This document shows, in pieces, positions 10,182 through 17,646 of a stretch of DNA of 42,322 nucleotides. Source of the DNA: Geomonas propionica (GTDB taxonomy: Bacteria > Desulfobacterota > Desulfuromonadia > Geobacterales > Geobacteraceae); assembly GCF_016458235.1 (NCBI RefSeq), contig NZ_JAEMHK010000023.1, forward strand, positions 1 through 42,322, written 5' to 3'. Position 1 is the stretch's first letter; each line of letters starts with the position of its first letter. Under the pieces are notes generated by a model that was not told where the DNA came from, did no database searches, and saw only the letters and a list, made by a program, of their open reading frames with translations. The position numbers and the translations under genes were made by a program.

Positions 10182-10450
10182 GCGATGAACCCCAAGGGCA
10201 ACAGTTTAGGTAGAGGGGAAAAACCAAAAGCAGATTGCACGCGATGAGCTACAGGGACGAAAGTTCCGGCCGAAAAAGGAAAAACCTAAAAGTAATTAGC
10301 GTAAATGGCAAGAGCGTTCTGGACTTTCGCTGTGCAGGTGGTGGCGAGAGTGAAGGTCCTTACAGCACGTTTGAGGGCACATCCCGACATTCAGGGTTGG
10401 CCACCGTCTGATAAATGCGATCGCGCTTCCGGCTTCCGAGCCCGCGCATG
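10176..10450 (+). other. Cassette 1 body without a convincing gene
   Basis: This is the stretch between the possible attI and the first attC. A 20-codon ORF (MNPKGNSLGRGEKPKADCTR, from 10185) and an 83-codon ORF running from 10305 into the attC (stop 10554-10556) are open. Neither has a ribosome-binding site or a recognisable protein pattern. It may be a gene-less cassette carrying a promoter or RNA, or a degraded one. Confidence 0.4.
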
Positions 10451-10551
10451 GCCCAACCACAACGGGTGGAGACGGTCTCCGCAGTTGGTAAAAGCGAGTA
10501 AAAGCCTGCACAAGTTAGGTTGCTCCGCCGCTCACCCGCAGCCCGTTGGAC
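10451..10551 (+). repeat. attC 1 (101 bp)
   Basis: R'' is GCCCAAC (10451-10457) and R' is GTTGGAC (10545-10551). Inner arms CGGGTGGAGACGG and CCGCCGCTCACCCG pair imperfectly around a long variable loop. It belongs to the 101-bp attC sub-family with 13322-13422 and 17996-18097. Confidence 0.9.
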
Positions 10552-10552
10552 G

Positions 10553-11041
10553 ATGAGAATTATGAAACCAATTCATCACTGCAAACTTCGAATATTCGCT
10601 GACTATCGGCAGTTCTATCTCTGGGACCCTGTTGCGAGCGAACGTCTTGCGCCCACAGAATGGACAGACGATGATGTCCACCGGAGAATCAAGATAGCTG
10701 ATCATGTGGTTGTCATTTGTCCAGAAAGGAATATGGAAGTTCCGGTTCACATCCGATTGTTTGATAAGGATCCTGGTTTCACGTTAGGACAGTGGGACCA
10801 TATTGCAGAGGCGCCATTACTGATACAGAGCGGAATCCTTGAAGTCCATGAATGCACGGGAAGTGATCTCGCAGCTTTCTCCGTTGCCCCCGGACAATAC
10901 AGAATAAGGTCAATGCACTGTTCTCTTGGGCAGTTGTCAGAGGACGGACTCGAAGGGGAAGATCATTATCAAGTCGATATCTGGCCAAGCCAAACAAAAA
11001 CGATGATTATCATCAAACAATGGGAAGAAGGTAACTGGTAA
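10553..11041 (+). CDS. Cassette protein of unknown function, ComJ-like layout
   Basis: This 162-residue protein has no signal peptide. Its pattern is an early FADYRQFYLWDP strand, EWTDDDVHRRIKIADHVVVICPE, VPVHIRLFDKDP, then a beta-rich second half ending DHYQVDIWPSQTKTMIIIKQW. This resembles the layout of ComJ-type nuclease inhibitors and small beta-sandwich immunity proteins (a W-T-D-x-x-V signature followed by alternating strands). The match is by eye and weak. The first codon lies two bases after the preceding attC R' box, with no ribosome-binding site; ATG 10562 is an alternative start. The cassette ends at the attC at 11094-11152. Confidence 0.7.
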   Translation: MRIMKPIHHCKLRIFADYRQFYLWDPVASERLAPTEWTDDDVHRRIKIADHVVVICPERNMEVPVHIRLFDKDPGFTLGQWDHIAEAPLLIQSGILEVHECTGSDLAAFSVAPGQYRIRSMHCSLGQLSEDGLEGEDHYQVDIWPSQTKTMIIIKQWEEGNW

Positions 11042-11093
11042 GAGAGAAAGAGCAACCAAGGGACCTTGAAAGGCTAAAATCGACGTCAGATTC

Positions 11094-11152
11094 GCCCAAC
11101 CAACGGGTTACACCTGACCAAAAACCGGCAGGTGAACCCTCAGCCGTTGTAG
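11094..11152 (+). repeat. attC 2 (59 bp)
   Basis: R'' is GCCCAAC (11094-11100). The arms CAACGGGTTACACCTG and CAGGTGAACCCTCAGCCGTTG pair almost perfectly. The R' region is GTTGTAG at 11146-11152, a non-canonical heptamer after the GTT. Size and fold fit a classic 59-base element. Confidence 0.85.
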
Positions 11153-11166
11153 AGATAGGAAGGTAA

Positions 11167-11529
11167 ATGCCGATACTTCAGGCGAAAAAAGAAAATGCTA
11201 TTGATGCTGTCAGCCAACTGATAGCCCTTCTGGAACGGTGTAGGGAATATGGATGGGCTTCAAAGTTTATTCCGATTAAAGATGCTCTTGTCGACCTTGA
11301 TTTTGACAAGGCAATCCACCTTTATTCGCGCATTCCAATGCCGAACATGGGAGGTTTTTTGGACCTTATTCTCTCAGAGCGAAACGGACACTTAGTCCGA
11401 AGTTACGATGAAGATAATGCGCTTCTTGAGATGCTTAGAGGTGTTGTCTCCCAGGCAATAGGAAATTTACGCCTTTATCTAAGTTACGAAATTGATCGTC
11501 CCCTTGTGAAGGTCCCACGCGGTGGATAG
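11167..11529 (+). CDS. Small cassette protein of unknown function
   Basis: This 120-residue, apparently cytoplasmic and mostly helical protein has the pattern ALLERCREYGWASKFIPIKD followed by GGFLDLILSERNGH. That recalls the DUF6966 type of small protein (W..F in the first half, a glycine-rich turn before a DL.L motif), but the assignment is tentative. AGGAAGG lies a few bases before the ATG. AT-richer than the chromosomal genes, as expected for a captured cassette. Confidence 0.65.
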   Translation: MPILQAKKENAIDAVSQLIALLERCREYGWASKFIPIKDALVDLDFDKAIHLYSRIPMPNMGGFLDLILSERNGHLVRSYDEDNALLEMLRGVVSQAIGNLRLYLSYEIDRPLVKVPRGG

Positions 11530-11589
11530 CGGGACCGGGATGGTCGGCGTAAAAAGAAGGCGGGCCGAGGTATTGGAACGTTAGGCAGT

Positions 11590-11685
11590 TTACAACCAAG
11601 GAGGTGGACCGGACTTCGCTGTAATTGAAAGCGGGGGTAAGCGTGATGAAGCTTAGCGCTCGCCGGTCACCTTCCGCCGTTGGAC
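11590..11685 (+). repeat. attC 3 (96 bp)
   Basis: R'' is TTACAAC (11590-11596) and R' is GTTGGAC (11679-11685). Arms AAGGAGGTGGACCGG and CCGGTCACCTTCCGCCGTT pair around a long loop. An isolated GTTAGGC lies just upstream at 11580-11586. Confidence 0.75.
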
Positions 11686-11696
11686 GAGGAACGATA

Positions 11697-12263
11697 ATGA
11701 AAAAAATAATTATGGTTTTCGCTGCCCTGGTAATTGTTGTGGCAGTAGTATTTTACGTATTTAAAAATAGATCATCTGAGCCCGCCCTCCTTCAACCTAC
11801 TGAAAAAACGTCTTTATCCCCGGAAAAAATTGCTGAAGTATTTTTGAAGGCTGATTACGATGGCGCTCGCCTTGGAGGCTCACATTCTTTAGGTGAAGTG
11901 GCGAGTCATATGGTGTCCCCAGAAGGAGAATTTGAGCCTGGGTGGGATACAGCCATCATAATAAATGACTACAGTGTCTCAACTCCTGCCATCAAAAATG
12001 GTGCAGCAAAAGTTGTCGTTAGGTATAACGTTCTTGGAAGCATTGCTGGTGCTCAAGAGTTGGAAAAGAAAAACAAAACCGAAAAAACTGAGTTCCATTT
12101 CAAAAGTGTTGGATCTAATTGGAAATTGATTGCTCCAGTTGACCTTAATCCACACATTTCAAAAGTAACTGCAATCAAGTCTCTTGAAGATTTGATTGAC
12201 CCGCATGATGAAGAAAGATCAGAGCAAATGCGACAGCTTATTTCTAAGGTTCGGAAAATGTAG
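11697..12263 (+). CDS. Membrane-anchored cassette protein, NTF2-like pattern
   Basis: This 188-residue protein has one N-terminal hydrophobic helix (residues 4-22, uncleaved anchor or signal). The extracytoplasmic domain runs EKIAEVFLKADYDGARLGG, INDYSVSTPAIKNGAAKVVVRYNVLG, EFHFKSVGSNWKLIAPVDLNP. The repeated strand-turn-strand with a final W-K-L-I motif suggests an NTF2-like or DUF4864-like fold (inference). The broken cassette gene at 16147-16741 has the same sequence architecture. ATG 11697 is chosen because it starts the hydrophobic helix; in-frame codons upstream lie inside the preceding attC. Confidence 0.75.
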   Translation: MKKIIMVFAALVIVVAVVFYVFKNRSSEPALLQPTEKTSLSPEKIAEVFLKADYDGARLGGSHSLGEVASHMVSPEGEFEPGWDTAIIINDYSVSTPAIKNGAAKVVVRYNVLGSIAGAQELEKKNKTEKTEFHFKSVGSNWKLIAPVDLNPHISKVTAIKSLEDLIDPHDEERSEQMRQLISKVRKM

Positions 12264-12281
12264 CTAGGCTGGCTCTTAAAT

Positions 12282-12332
12282 TACCAACAAGCGCCAAGAC
12301 CGGTCCAGCCGGTCAGGCTTATGACGTTGGGC
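12282..12332 (+). repeat. attC 4 (51 bp)
   Basis: R'' is TACCAAC (12282-12288) and R' is GTTGGGC (12326-12332). Arms AAGCGCCAAGACCGG and CCGGTCAGGCTTATGAC pair with small bulges around a five-base loop. Confidence 0.85.
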
Positions 12333-12399
12333 AGAAGCAAAAAAATGCATTTGAAGAACCATAAAAGGGCAACGCGCCCCTTTCCTGGACACGCATAAA

Positions 12400-12705
12400 A
12401 TGAGCAAATCTGGTGAATTCTACAAAAAATATGCGCCAATACCTCTTGCCCTGCTGACCTTGGCATTTGCCCTTGAAGCAGCCGGTATGGGAAAAGTTGC
12501 TACCTCATCATTCTTTTTATCTGTAACTATAACCCTTGGAATGATTCTTATTGCAGGGGTTCGTTTTGATGAATTGAACATAAGAGGTGTAATTTTTTCG
12601 AAGACTAATAGTCCCGCCGCATTTTACATCGTTTTTAGTATATTTTTGGCCTTGTTAATCGCGGAAATTATTGTGTGGTTTTGGTTGATACGGATTTCAG
12701 ACTAA
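12400..12705 (+). CDS. Small cassette membrane protein
   Basis: This 101-residue integral membrane protein has about three hydrophobic helices: IPLALLTLAFALEAAG, SSFFLSVTITLGMILIAGV and AAFYIVFSIFLALLIAEIIV. No family is recognised. It lies between attC 4 and attC 5. No good ribosome-binding site precedes the ATG; a short hairpin (AAAGGG...CCCTTT, about 12364-12383) lies just upstream and might contribute to expression. Confidence 0.65.
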   Translation: MSKSGEFYKKYAPIPLALLTLAFALEAAGMGKVATSSFFLSVTITLGMILIAGVRFDELNIRGVIFSKTNSPAAFYIVFSIFLALLIAEIIVWFWLIRISD

Positions 12706-12741
12706 GAATGCACGATTTCCCATATTTAAGCAACTTGTAGC

Positions 12742-12814
12742 GCCCAACCAGCCCCATGGACGCCGACCGCCCGAAAAATCTGGGCGGGCGGGTCATGGGG
12801 GCACCCCGTTGGCC
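12742..12814 (+). repeat. attC 5 (73 bp)
   Basis: R'' is GCCCAAC (12742-12748) and R' is GTTGGCC (12808-12814). Arms CCCCATGGACGCCGACCGCC and GGGCGGGCGGGTCATGGGG pair strongly. Same sub-family as the attC at 16063-16134. Confidence 0.9.
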
Positions 12815-12838
12815 AGAAGAAATATAGAAAGAGCGACA

Positions 12839-13285
12839 ATGACACGATCTCAGTTTATTCGAACAATTTTAGTTCTCTGTTCGGCCCTCGCTTTGGTCCA
12901 AGGGGCCATCGCAAAGGGGAACGATCTCCGAGATCTCCGAAGGAGTTGGGTCGGCGAATACCCATCAACGAGAAAGCAGAACCTTTTAAATGAACCAAGA
13001 CTTAAGGGGAAATTGAAGGCACTTCTTGGAGAGGAGCGATATAAGCAACTCCTTTCTGATGATTACCTTCAAATACCAATAGATTACGTCGAAGGATATT
13101 TTGTTCTGAGCTATGCAGCCAACCTCCACATAATGCCCAAAGCAGAACAGGTCTATATCATAATCCGAGAGCATACAGGCTCACTGCACGTTGCTATTCA
13201 GGATGATCGAAACAAGATCCAATGGATGCACAGCGATGAACCTGAAATTCCATTCAAGATTCTTGAAATGCTAAGCTTTAAGTGA
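12839..13285 (+). CDS. Secreted cassette protein of unknown function
   Basis: This 148-residue protein starts with a Sec signal peptide (about 1-25, cleavage after QGAIA). The mature domain contains RRSWVGEYPSTRKQNLLNEP, KLKALLGEERYKQLL and EQVYIIIREHTGSLHVAI. No catalytic motif is visible and no family is recognised. The start is chosen at the ATG opening the signal peptide; the open frame extends back into the attC R' box. Confidence 0.7.
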   Translation: MTRSQFIRTILVLCSALALVQGAIAKGNDLRDLRRSWVGEYPSTRKQNLLNEPRLKGKLKALLGEERYKQLLSDDYLQIPIDYVEGYFVLSYAANLHIMPKAEQVYIIIREHTGSLHVAIQDDRNKIQWMHSDEPEIPFKILEMLSFK

Positions 13286-13300
13286 AAATTGAGCCCAGGG

Positions 13301-13322
13301 TAAAAGGGGACAGGCTACTTTT
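13301..13322 (+). repeat. REP-like motif (GGGGACAGGCTACTTTT type)
   Basis: TAAAAGGGGACAGGCTACTT directly abuts the R'' box of the next attC. The same word occurs at 22981-23000, and a sister motif (GGGGTCAGGCACCATTTAAT) at 18549-18568. Such words are typical of REP sequences handled by REP-associated (RAYT/TnpA-REP) transposases. Confidence 0.55.
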
Positions 13323-13422
13323 CCCAACAAGAGCTGGTAGAGACGGACTCCGCAGTCGGTAGGAGCTGGTAACAGCTTTCAAAAGTTGGTTCGCTCCGCC
13401 GCTCACCAGCAGCCCGTTGTAC
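13322..13422 (+). repeat. attC 6 (101 bp)
   Basis: R'' is TCCCAAC (13322-13328) and the R' region is GTTGTAC (13416-13422). Inner arms AGCTGGTAGAGACGG and CCGCCGCTCACCAGC pair. Clearly related to attC 1 and attC 12, including much of the loop. Confidence 0.9.
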
Positions 13423-13437
13423 CATTCGAGGCCGAAT

Positions 13438-14130
13438 ATGACATGGAAAAGATTTGTAGTTGCCTTGATAGCTTTGACCTTTGCGGCCTCAACTGCTGTT
13501 GCAGAGCAAAAGAATGCCACACAGAAGCTGGTCGAAGAACAGATGCCCAATCTTAGACTGCTTCAAAACTCTAATGTTAGTGAAGTCACTGGGCTTTATC
13601 ACCCGCAGCTAGAAAAATACGCTTCGCTAGCCGGATACGACTTAAAACGAGTTGTAAAAGCATTGAGTTTGCGGCCTGAAAAGGGAAACGTACCCGTTTA
13701 TATTGGAGGGAATAGCCGGTATAGAGCGGGAGGATTCACAAGTGGCAGCCTGAAGGTTTTTGAAATTGCTCCTGTACAGTTCGGCGGCAAAAAGAAGCTT
13801 TACGTTCTTTTAAATAGACAAAAGCTCGATCAATATGATGTGGAAAATTTTCATAAAGGTTGGATTTTAGTGGAGATGTCACCTGAATATGTCGTGTTGA
13901 AAAGCCACGATCTCTTTGCTGACTCAAAGCGTCCTTGGCCCGGAGGGGAAGCTATATATACCGCTTTGAAAGTAACGAAAAACGAGCTACATGTTTTGCT
14001 CACTTACGAGCAAGCGATTAAAGACTTCGAGGTTCACACCAAATGTGATTACACTTTCGCACCTAATCCTGAAGGATTACTTACCTTTAAGAGGGTGAAA
14101 GAAACGACGGTCGACGGGCCAATGCCTTGA
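13438..14130 (+). CDS. Secreted cassette protein of unknown function
   Basis: This 230-residue protein has a clear Sec signal peptide (residues 1-22, ending STAVA). The mature part is soluble, basic and strand-rich, with segments such as YRAGGFTSGSLKVFEIAPVQ and KKKLYVLLNRQKLDQYDVEN, and few cysteines. No family is recognised. It lies 16 bases after the R' box of attC 6; no strong ribosome-binding site. It is presumably a periplasmic or exported protein. Confidence 0.7.
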   Translation: MTWKRFVVALIALTFAASTAVAEQKNATQKLVEEQMPNLRLLQNSNVSEVTGLYHPQLEKYASLAGYDLKRVVKALSLRPEKGNVPVYIGGNSRYRAGGFTSGSLKVFEIAPVQFGGKKKLYVLLNRQKLDQYDVENFHKGWILVEMSPEYVVLKSHDLFADSKRPWPGGEAIYTALKVTKNELHVLLTYEQAIKDFEVHTKCDYTFAPNPEGLLTFKRVKETTVDGPMP

Positions 14131-14136
14131 GATGAA

Positions 14137-14190
14137 GCCCAACCAGGCCGGTGGAGCGGTGCTTCCCGCTCACCGCCCACGACGTTGGTC
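14137..14190 (+). repeat. attC 7 (54 bp)
   Basis: R'' is GCCCAAC (14137-14143) and R' is GTTGGTC (14184-14190). Arms GGCCGGTGGAGCGG and CCGCTCACCGCC pair around a short loop. Confidence 0.9.
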
Positions 14191-14223
14191 TAAAAAACTG
14201 CAATTGAAGAACCGGAGATATAC

Positions 14224-14991
14224 ATGTTTGTCGTTGCCATTTACGGTTGGCAGGAAGAAACACCTGAACTGGTGCAGGAACTTGCCGGCGCCCTTGGCAT
14301 CATGACGTTCGAGGCGCGGCAGCGATTGATCGGTGGAGGACCGTCCGTTGTTGCCAGTTTTGCGGATCACCAGCAGGCGAGGGCGTTGGCGGAAAAAGTG
14401 AGTCGTGGCGGCATCAAGGCCCTGATTGCCGACGCCACGGCGGTACGCATGCGAAGCGGGTTTTTAATCGTGCGGCGCTTCAGGTTTGAAGGCCGCATGC
14501 TGAACATCGAGACTCACAACGGCCAACAAGAGACGTTCCCCTATGCAGATATGGAACTGCTCATCACGGGTACAAGCGTCGTGGGCTTCAGCGAGACAAA
14601 AACTATTGTGGAGAAAAAGTTCAGCCTGGGCAAGACCTTGCTTACCGGCGGCATCCCTATGACCAGCAAGGTTGAGCGTCAGGAAGAAGTTTCCAGCGAG
14701 GAGAGTGAACAGGTACTCTATCTTTATGCTAACGACCGACCAACGACAATCTTCAGCCTAAACGGCATGAATTACGACGGCTTCGGCGCGGAGATGAAAT
14801 TGTCCCGGAAACTGAATTTCTCACACCTCATCAGTCAACTGCGCCTGCATGCCTTCGGTGCCGCCTTCGACGACCGCCTGCTGAACAAGATCAACCAAGT
14901 ACGCCTGCTTGGCCCCGCTCAAGGCCGGGAGGCCAGTCTGGATCTTGCCGCTGAGATCCTCGCCCGATGCCTGCTGACAAGCCGTGGATAA
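14224..14991 (+). CDS. Cytoplasmic cassette protein of unknown function
   Basis: This 255-residue protein has no signal peptide or membrane helix. The N-terminal 75 residues (FVVAIYGWQEETPELVQELA ... GGPSVVASFADHQQARALAE) read like a small alpha-beta domain. The middle (FRFEGRMLNIETHNGQQETF) and C-terminal half (KFSLGKTLLTGGIPMTSKVE, a helical end) resemble proteins annotated only as hypothetical in Geobacteraceae. GC content is higher than in its neighbours, closer to chromosomal genes, suggesting capture from a related genome. ATG is preceded by CCGGAGATATAC. Confidence 0.7.
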   Translation: MFVVAIYGWQEETPELVQELAGALGIMTFEARQRLIGGGPSVVASFADHQQARALAEKVSRGGIKALIADATAVRMRSGFLIVRRFRFEGRMLNIETHNGQQETFPYADMELLITGTSVVGFSETKTIVEKKFSLGKTLLTGGIPMTSKVERQEEVSSEESEQVLYLYANDRPTTIFSLNGMNYDGFGAEMKLSRKLNFSHLISQLRLHAFGAAFDDRLLNKINQVRLLGPAQGREASLDLAAEILARCLLTSRG

Positions 14992-15037
14992 AAGATGAGG
15001 GGGCAACTCTTGAAAATGGAATAAATTTAAAATGTAT

Positions 15038-15098
15038 TCCATCCAGAAAAATGGACCCGCCAATAAAAAGAAGGCAGGTCATTTCATGGCTGTTGGGC
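15038..15098 (+). repeat. attC 8, degenerate
   Basis: R' is GTTGGGC (15092-15098). The inner arms AAATGGACCCGCC and GGCAGGTCATTT pair, but the R'' side (around ATTCCATCC) no longer shows the xxxxAAC box. Inner arms resemble the attC 5/attC 9 sub-family. Confidence 0.6.
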
Positions 15099-15106
15099 GA
15101 TAAAAA

Positions 15107-15211
15107 ATGCAACTGAAAATATCTGACCAAAAGACACTGACGCACGACTATCAAGAGATAATCGCAGCAAAAACTATGAAAGCAGAAACGCCGATGAGCT
15201 TGTTCAAGTGA
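15107..15211 (+). CDS. Possible 34-residue ORF at the head of cassette 9
   Basis: An ATG nine bases after the attC R' box opens a 34-codon frame (MQLKISDQKTLTHDYQEI and onward, ending MSLFK). It has no recognisable family. It may be a leader peptide, a remnant, or not translated. Confidence 0.25.
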   Translation: MQLKISDQKTLTHDYQEIIAAKTMKAETPMSLFK

Positions 15212-15303
15212 TTTCGAATGTTTTTCGAGAAGTTGCGTGATATGAGCTTTTGATTGAATACTGAATGGCCCCCATCCGCCGCTGGCCCCGGAGAAAGTTC
15301 GCC

Positions 15304-16020
15304 ATGTCAGCAGCTAAACATCACCCCCAAGGGCTCACGATCCTGTACGAAGACCGGGACATCATCGTCATCGAGAAACCGTGCGGACTCCTGACAATCG
15401 GCACCGGCCGGGACAAGACGCGCACGGTCCATTCCATCCTCAACGATTACGCCCGCAAGGGAGATCCCCGTTCCCGAAACCGGGTCTATATCGTCCATCG
15501 CCTGGACCGGGAGACCTCCGGCATCCTGATTCTGGCCAAGAGCGAAGCTAACAAGATCTATCTGCAGGAGCATTGGCAGGAGACGGACAAGCACTACGTG
15601 ACGGTGGTTCACGGCACACTGGCACGGAAGAGCGGCACCATCAGCAGCTATCTGGCGGAGAACAGCGCCATGCGGGTTTATTCGACCACCAACCAGGCGC
15701 AGGGCAAGCTTTCCCACACTGAATACGTCGTCATGAAGGAGAACCGCGGCCTCAGCCTGCTGGCAATCCATCTGCTCACCGGGCGCAAGCACCAGATCCG
15801 GGTGCACCTGTCCGAAGGGGGCAATGCCGTGGTGGGAGACAGCAAATACGGCACGGACCGGTATGCCCACGCAAACTTGGCGCTCCATGCCCGATCGCTC
15901 ACGTTCACCCATCCGGTCAGCGGCCGGCGTATGGCCATCGAGACCGGCATCCCCGACTATTTTACTCGGCTGGTCGGCAGTATCTCGCCGAATAAACCGA
16001 CGGACAAATGCCGGGAATAG
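15304..16020 (+). CDS. RluA-family RNA pseudouridine synthase carried on a cassette
   Basis: This 238-residue protein isomerises uridine to pseudouridine in structured RNA. The family signature with the catalytic aspartate is present (VHRLDRETSGILILAKS), preceded by the first motif LYEDRDIIVIEKPCGLL and followed by LLTGRKHQIRVHLSEGGNAV and GDSKYG. No S4 RNA-binding domain, so it is of the short RluA/RluC-like type; the target site cannot be told. The ATG at 15304 has GGAGAAAG upstream. It is bounded by attC 8 and attC 9, so it appears to be a captured gene of housekeeping type, with near-chromosomal GC content. Confidence 0.9.
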   Translation: MSAAKHHPQGLTILYEDRDIIVIEKPCGLLTIGTGRDKTRTVHSILNDYARKGDPRSRNRVYIVHRLDRETSGILILAKSEANKIYLQEHWQETDKHYVTVVHGTLARKSGTISSYLAENSAMRVYSTTNQAQGKLSHTEYVVMKENRGLSLLAIHLLTGRKHQIRVHLSEGGNAVVGDSKYGTDRYAHANLALHARSLTFTHPVSGRRMAIETGIPDYFTRLVGSISPNKPTDKCRE

Positions 16021-16062
16021 ATATGGGGTCTTCTGCCCCGACATAATAGTGAAAAAAGCAAT

Positions 16063-16134
16063 TACCAACAAGGTCCATAGACACCGACCGCCCTAATAAA
16101 CTAGTCGGGCGGGTCATGGCCCGAGACGTTGGAA
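16063..16134 (+). repeat. attC 9 (72 bp)
   Basis: R'' is TACCAAC (16063-16069) and the R' region is GTTGGAA (16128-16134). Arms GGTCCATAGACACCGACCGC and GCGGGTCATGGCC pair strongly. Same sub-family as attC 5. Confidence 0.9.
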
Positions 16135-16146
16135 TAGAGAGGAAAC

Positions 16147-16741
16147 ATGCGATTCATTACACTTCTTGTGATCTACATCCTCAGTGGATCGAACGCCCTG
16201 GCGCAAGAATGCGGACAACCCGTAAAGGTGGTCGCTGGAAAGTTTTTAGAGGCACAGCATGACGGACTTTTGATGGTCTGGGAAAAGTCCGAGGGGGGTG
16301 TGGTTTTTTCGAAAGAAAGAGAACGAAGTGAACGCGAGAAATCCGGAATTTGGAGGGAGAGTTCTGTCTCTGACCGCTGACGAACTAGGTGTGGTCGAAT
16401 CCTATTCAATCCAGAAATGTAATCAAGGTTCCGACAATGGAGAAATCCAAGTAACGTTCGACCTTGTAGCAATTACGAATGGTGAAGGGGACCTAAGCAG
16501 GAGGATTGTGCCGTCTAAAAGGTCGCTTAATGTGGTGTACAAGCTAATTTCGAGGCAGGGGCACTGGTATGTGCTAGATCCGCCGAAGCCAATGGTTTCA
16601 CGGGTTAAATTGACAGAGGCTTTACGCGATGCTGCGACTTCTATGGCGACTGTTGTACAAAATCCTATGGCATCACAAGCACAAAAAAAGCAACATGTGA
16701 AATATAAGCAAGAGCTTGAAATACTTCAGACCCTGAAGTAG
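16147..16741 (+). pseudogene. Frameshifted secreted cassette protein, NTF2-like pattern
   Basis: The first frame (from ATG 16147) gives a signal peptide (RFITLLVIYILSGSNALA) and AGKFLEAQHDGLLMVWEKSE, and stops at 16378-16380. The second frame, open from at least 16298 to 16741, continues with LTADELGVVESYSIQKCNQG, GEIQVTFDLVAITNGEGD and GHWYVLDPPKPMV. Together they match the full architecture of the protein at 11697-12263. The shift lies near 16290-16320, where G6 and T6 runs occur, so either a real indel or a sequencing error could explain it. It is bounded by attC 9 and attC 10. Confidence 0.7.
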
Positions 16742-16779
16742 GTGACAGGCGGAGACGGCCGGTCTGATCAAAGGGCAAA

Positions 16780-16840
16780 TCCCAACAAAGTGCAGCAGCG
16801 GACGGCAAAAGACGCCGCCGCTGTGCTCTCGGCGTTAGCA
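16780..16840 (+). repeat. attC 10 (61 bp)
   Basis: R'' is TCCCAAC (16780-16786) and the R' region is GTTAGCA (16834-16840). Arms GTGCAGCAGCGGACGGC and GCCGCCGCTGTGC pair. Confidence 0.85.
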
Positions 16841-16846
16841 GAAAGG

Positions 16847-17521
16847 ATGAAAATGAAAGAACATCTGGAAATTTTAAAGAGGGTCGGAAAAGTATTGATC
16901 GTCCTCGGCCTTCTGGACATTGGGGTCATGATTTACTGTATAACGAACGGAATCTCGTACTCATCAAGTCTTAACATCTTTGCTGTCATCGCCGGAATCT
17001 TTCTATTCCGCGGCAGCCTTCGTGCGGTTGCTGTCGTATCAGGGTTTGGAACCTTTTTGATTTCCGCCTTCACCTGCATGATAATCCTATGGCCATTTTA
17101 CCAACCGATTGAACTAACACTACTACAGTTCAAGCTAGATCCAGTTTCATTCTGTACATCGTTAGCTATTGGGCTTCTCGTTTTGGGGCTTCTTTACTGG
17201 GTTGTCAGCGAGTTGCGCCAAGAACCAGTGCTAAAAGCAAGAATTGAGGCAGGAACCAAACATACTTCAATCAAAGTGCCAGTAATCTTAGGAATAGTCC
17301 TTACTGCAGTACTGACGATAAGCCTCCGAGTAATGCTTAATGGAGAAACAGCACAACAAGCAAAACAACGTGCAGAAAAAGAAGTTGGCCAAGGGTACAA
17401 GTTCCATGTGCGTTCACTGAACACGATGCTTAACTCACAAGGAAAGTTCATTTCGTCCACCGTGACCGCCTACAGCGATAAAGAGATGCGTGTAGTCCAT
17501 GTGAACTGGGAAGAGAAGTGA
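16847..17521 (+). CDS. Cassette integral membrane protein
   Basis: This 224-residue protein has about five hydrophobic helices: VLIVLGLLDIGVMIYC, LNIFAVIAGIFLF, FGTFLISAFTCMIILW, LAIGLLVLGLLYWVV and VPVILGIVLTAVLTISL. A soluble extracytoplasmic or cytoplasmic tail follows (about 165-224; KFHVRSLNTMLNSQGKFIS ... VVHVNWEEK). The family is not recognised. AGAAAGG precedes the ATG by a few bases; ATG 16853 is an alternative. The open frame extends upstream through the attC, which is not expected to be coding. Confidence 0.7.
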   Translation: MKMKEHLEILKRVGKVLIVLGLLDIGVMIYCITNGISYSSSLNIFAVIAGIFLFRGSLRAVAVVSGFGTFLISAFTCMIILWPFYQPIELTLLQFKLDPVSFCTSLAIGLLVLGLLYWVVSELRQEPVLKARIEAGTKHTSIKVPVILGIVLTAVLTISLRVMLNGETAQQAKQRAEKEVGQGYKFHVRSLNTMLNSQGKFISSTVTAYSDKEMRVVHVNWEEK

Positions 17522-17523
17522 GG

Positions 17524-17587
17524 TGCTAACCAGCGGCAACAGCGGTCTCCGCTGACGCTCCGCCGCTGGTGCCTTGAGACGTTGGAC
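17524..17587 (+). repeat. attC 11 (64 bp)
   Basis: R'' is TGCTAAC (17524-17530) and R' is GTTGGAC (17581-17587). Arms CAGCGGCAACAGCGG and CCGCTGACGCTCCGCCGCTG can pair. Nearly the same sequence as the attC at 22107-22163. Confidence 0.9.
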
Positions 17588-17646
17588 GCGGTGCCAGAGT
17601 CTGACCTCGAACTGGAGTGGATTAAAGAGTGCCTGCGGGGATAAAA

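Noticed and set aside
11580..11586. GTTAGGC as an extra attC R' box
   Set aside because: Canonical heptamer, but no partner R'' or pairing arm upstream; attC 3 ends at 11685.
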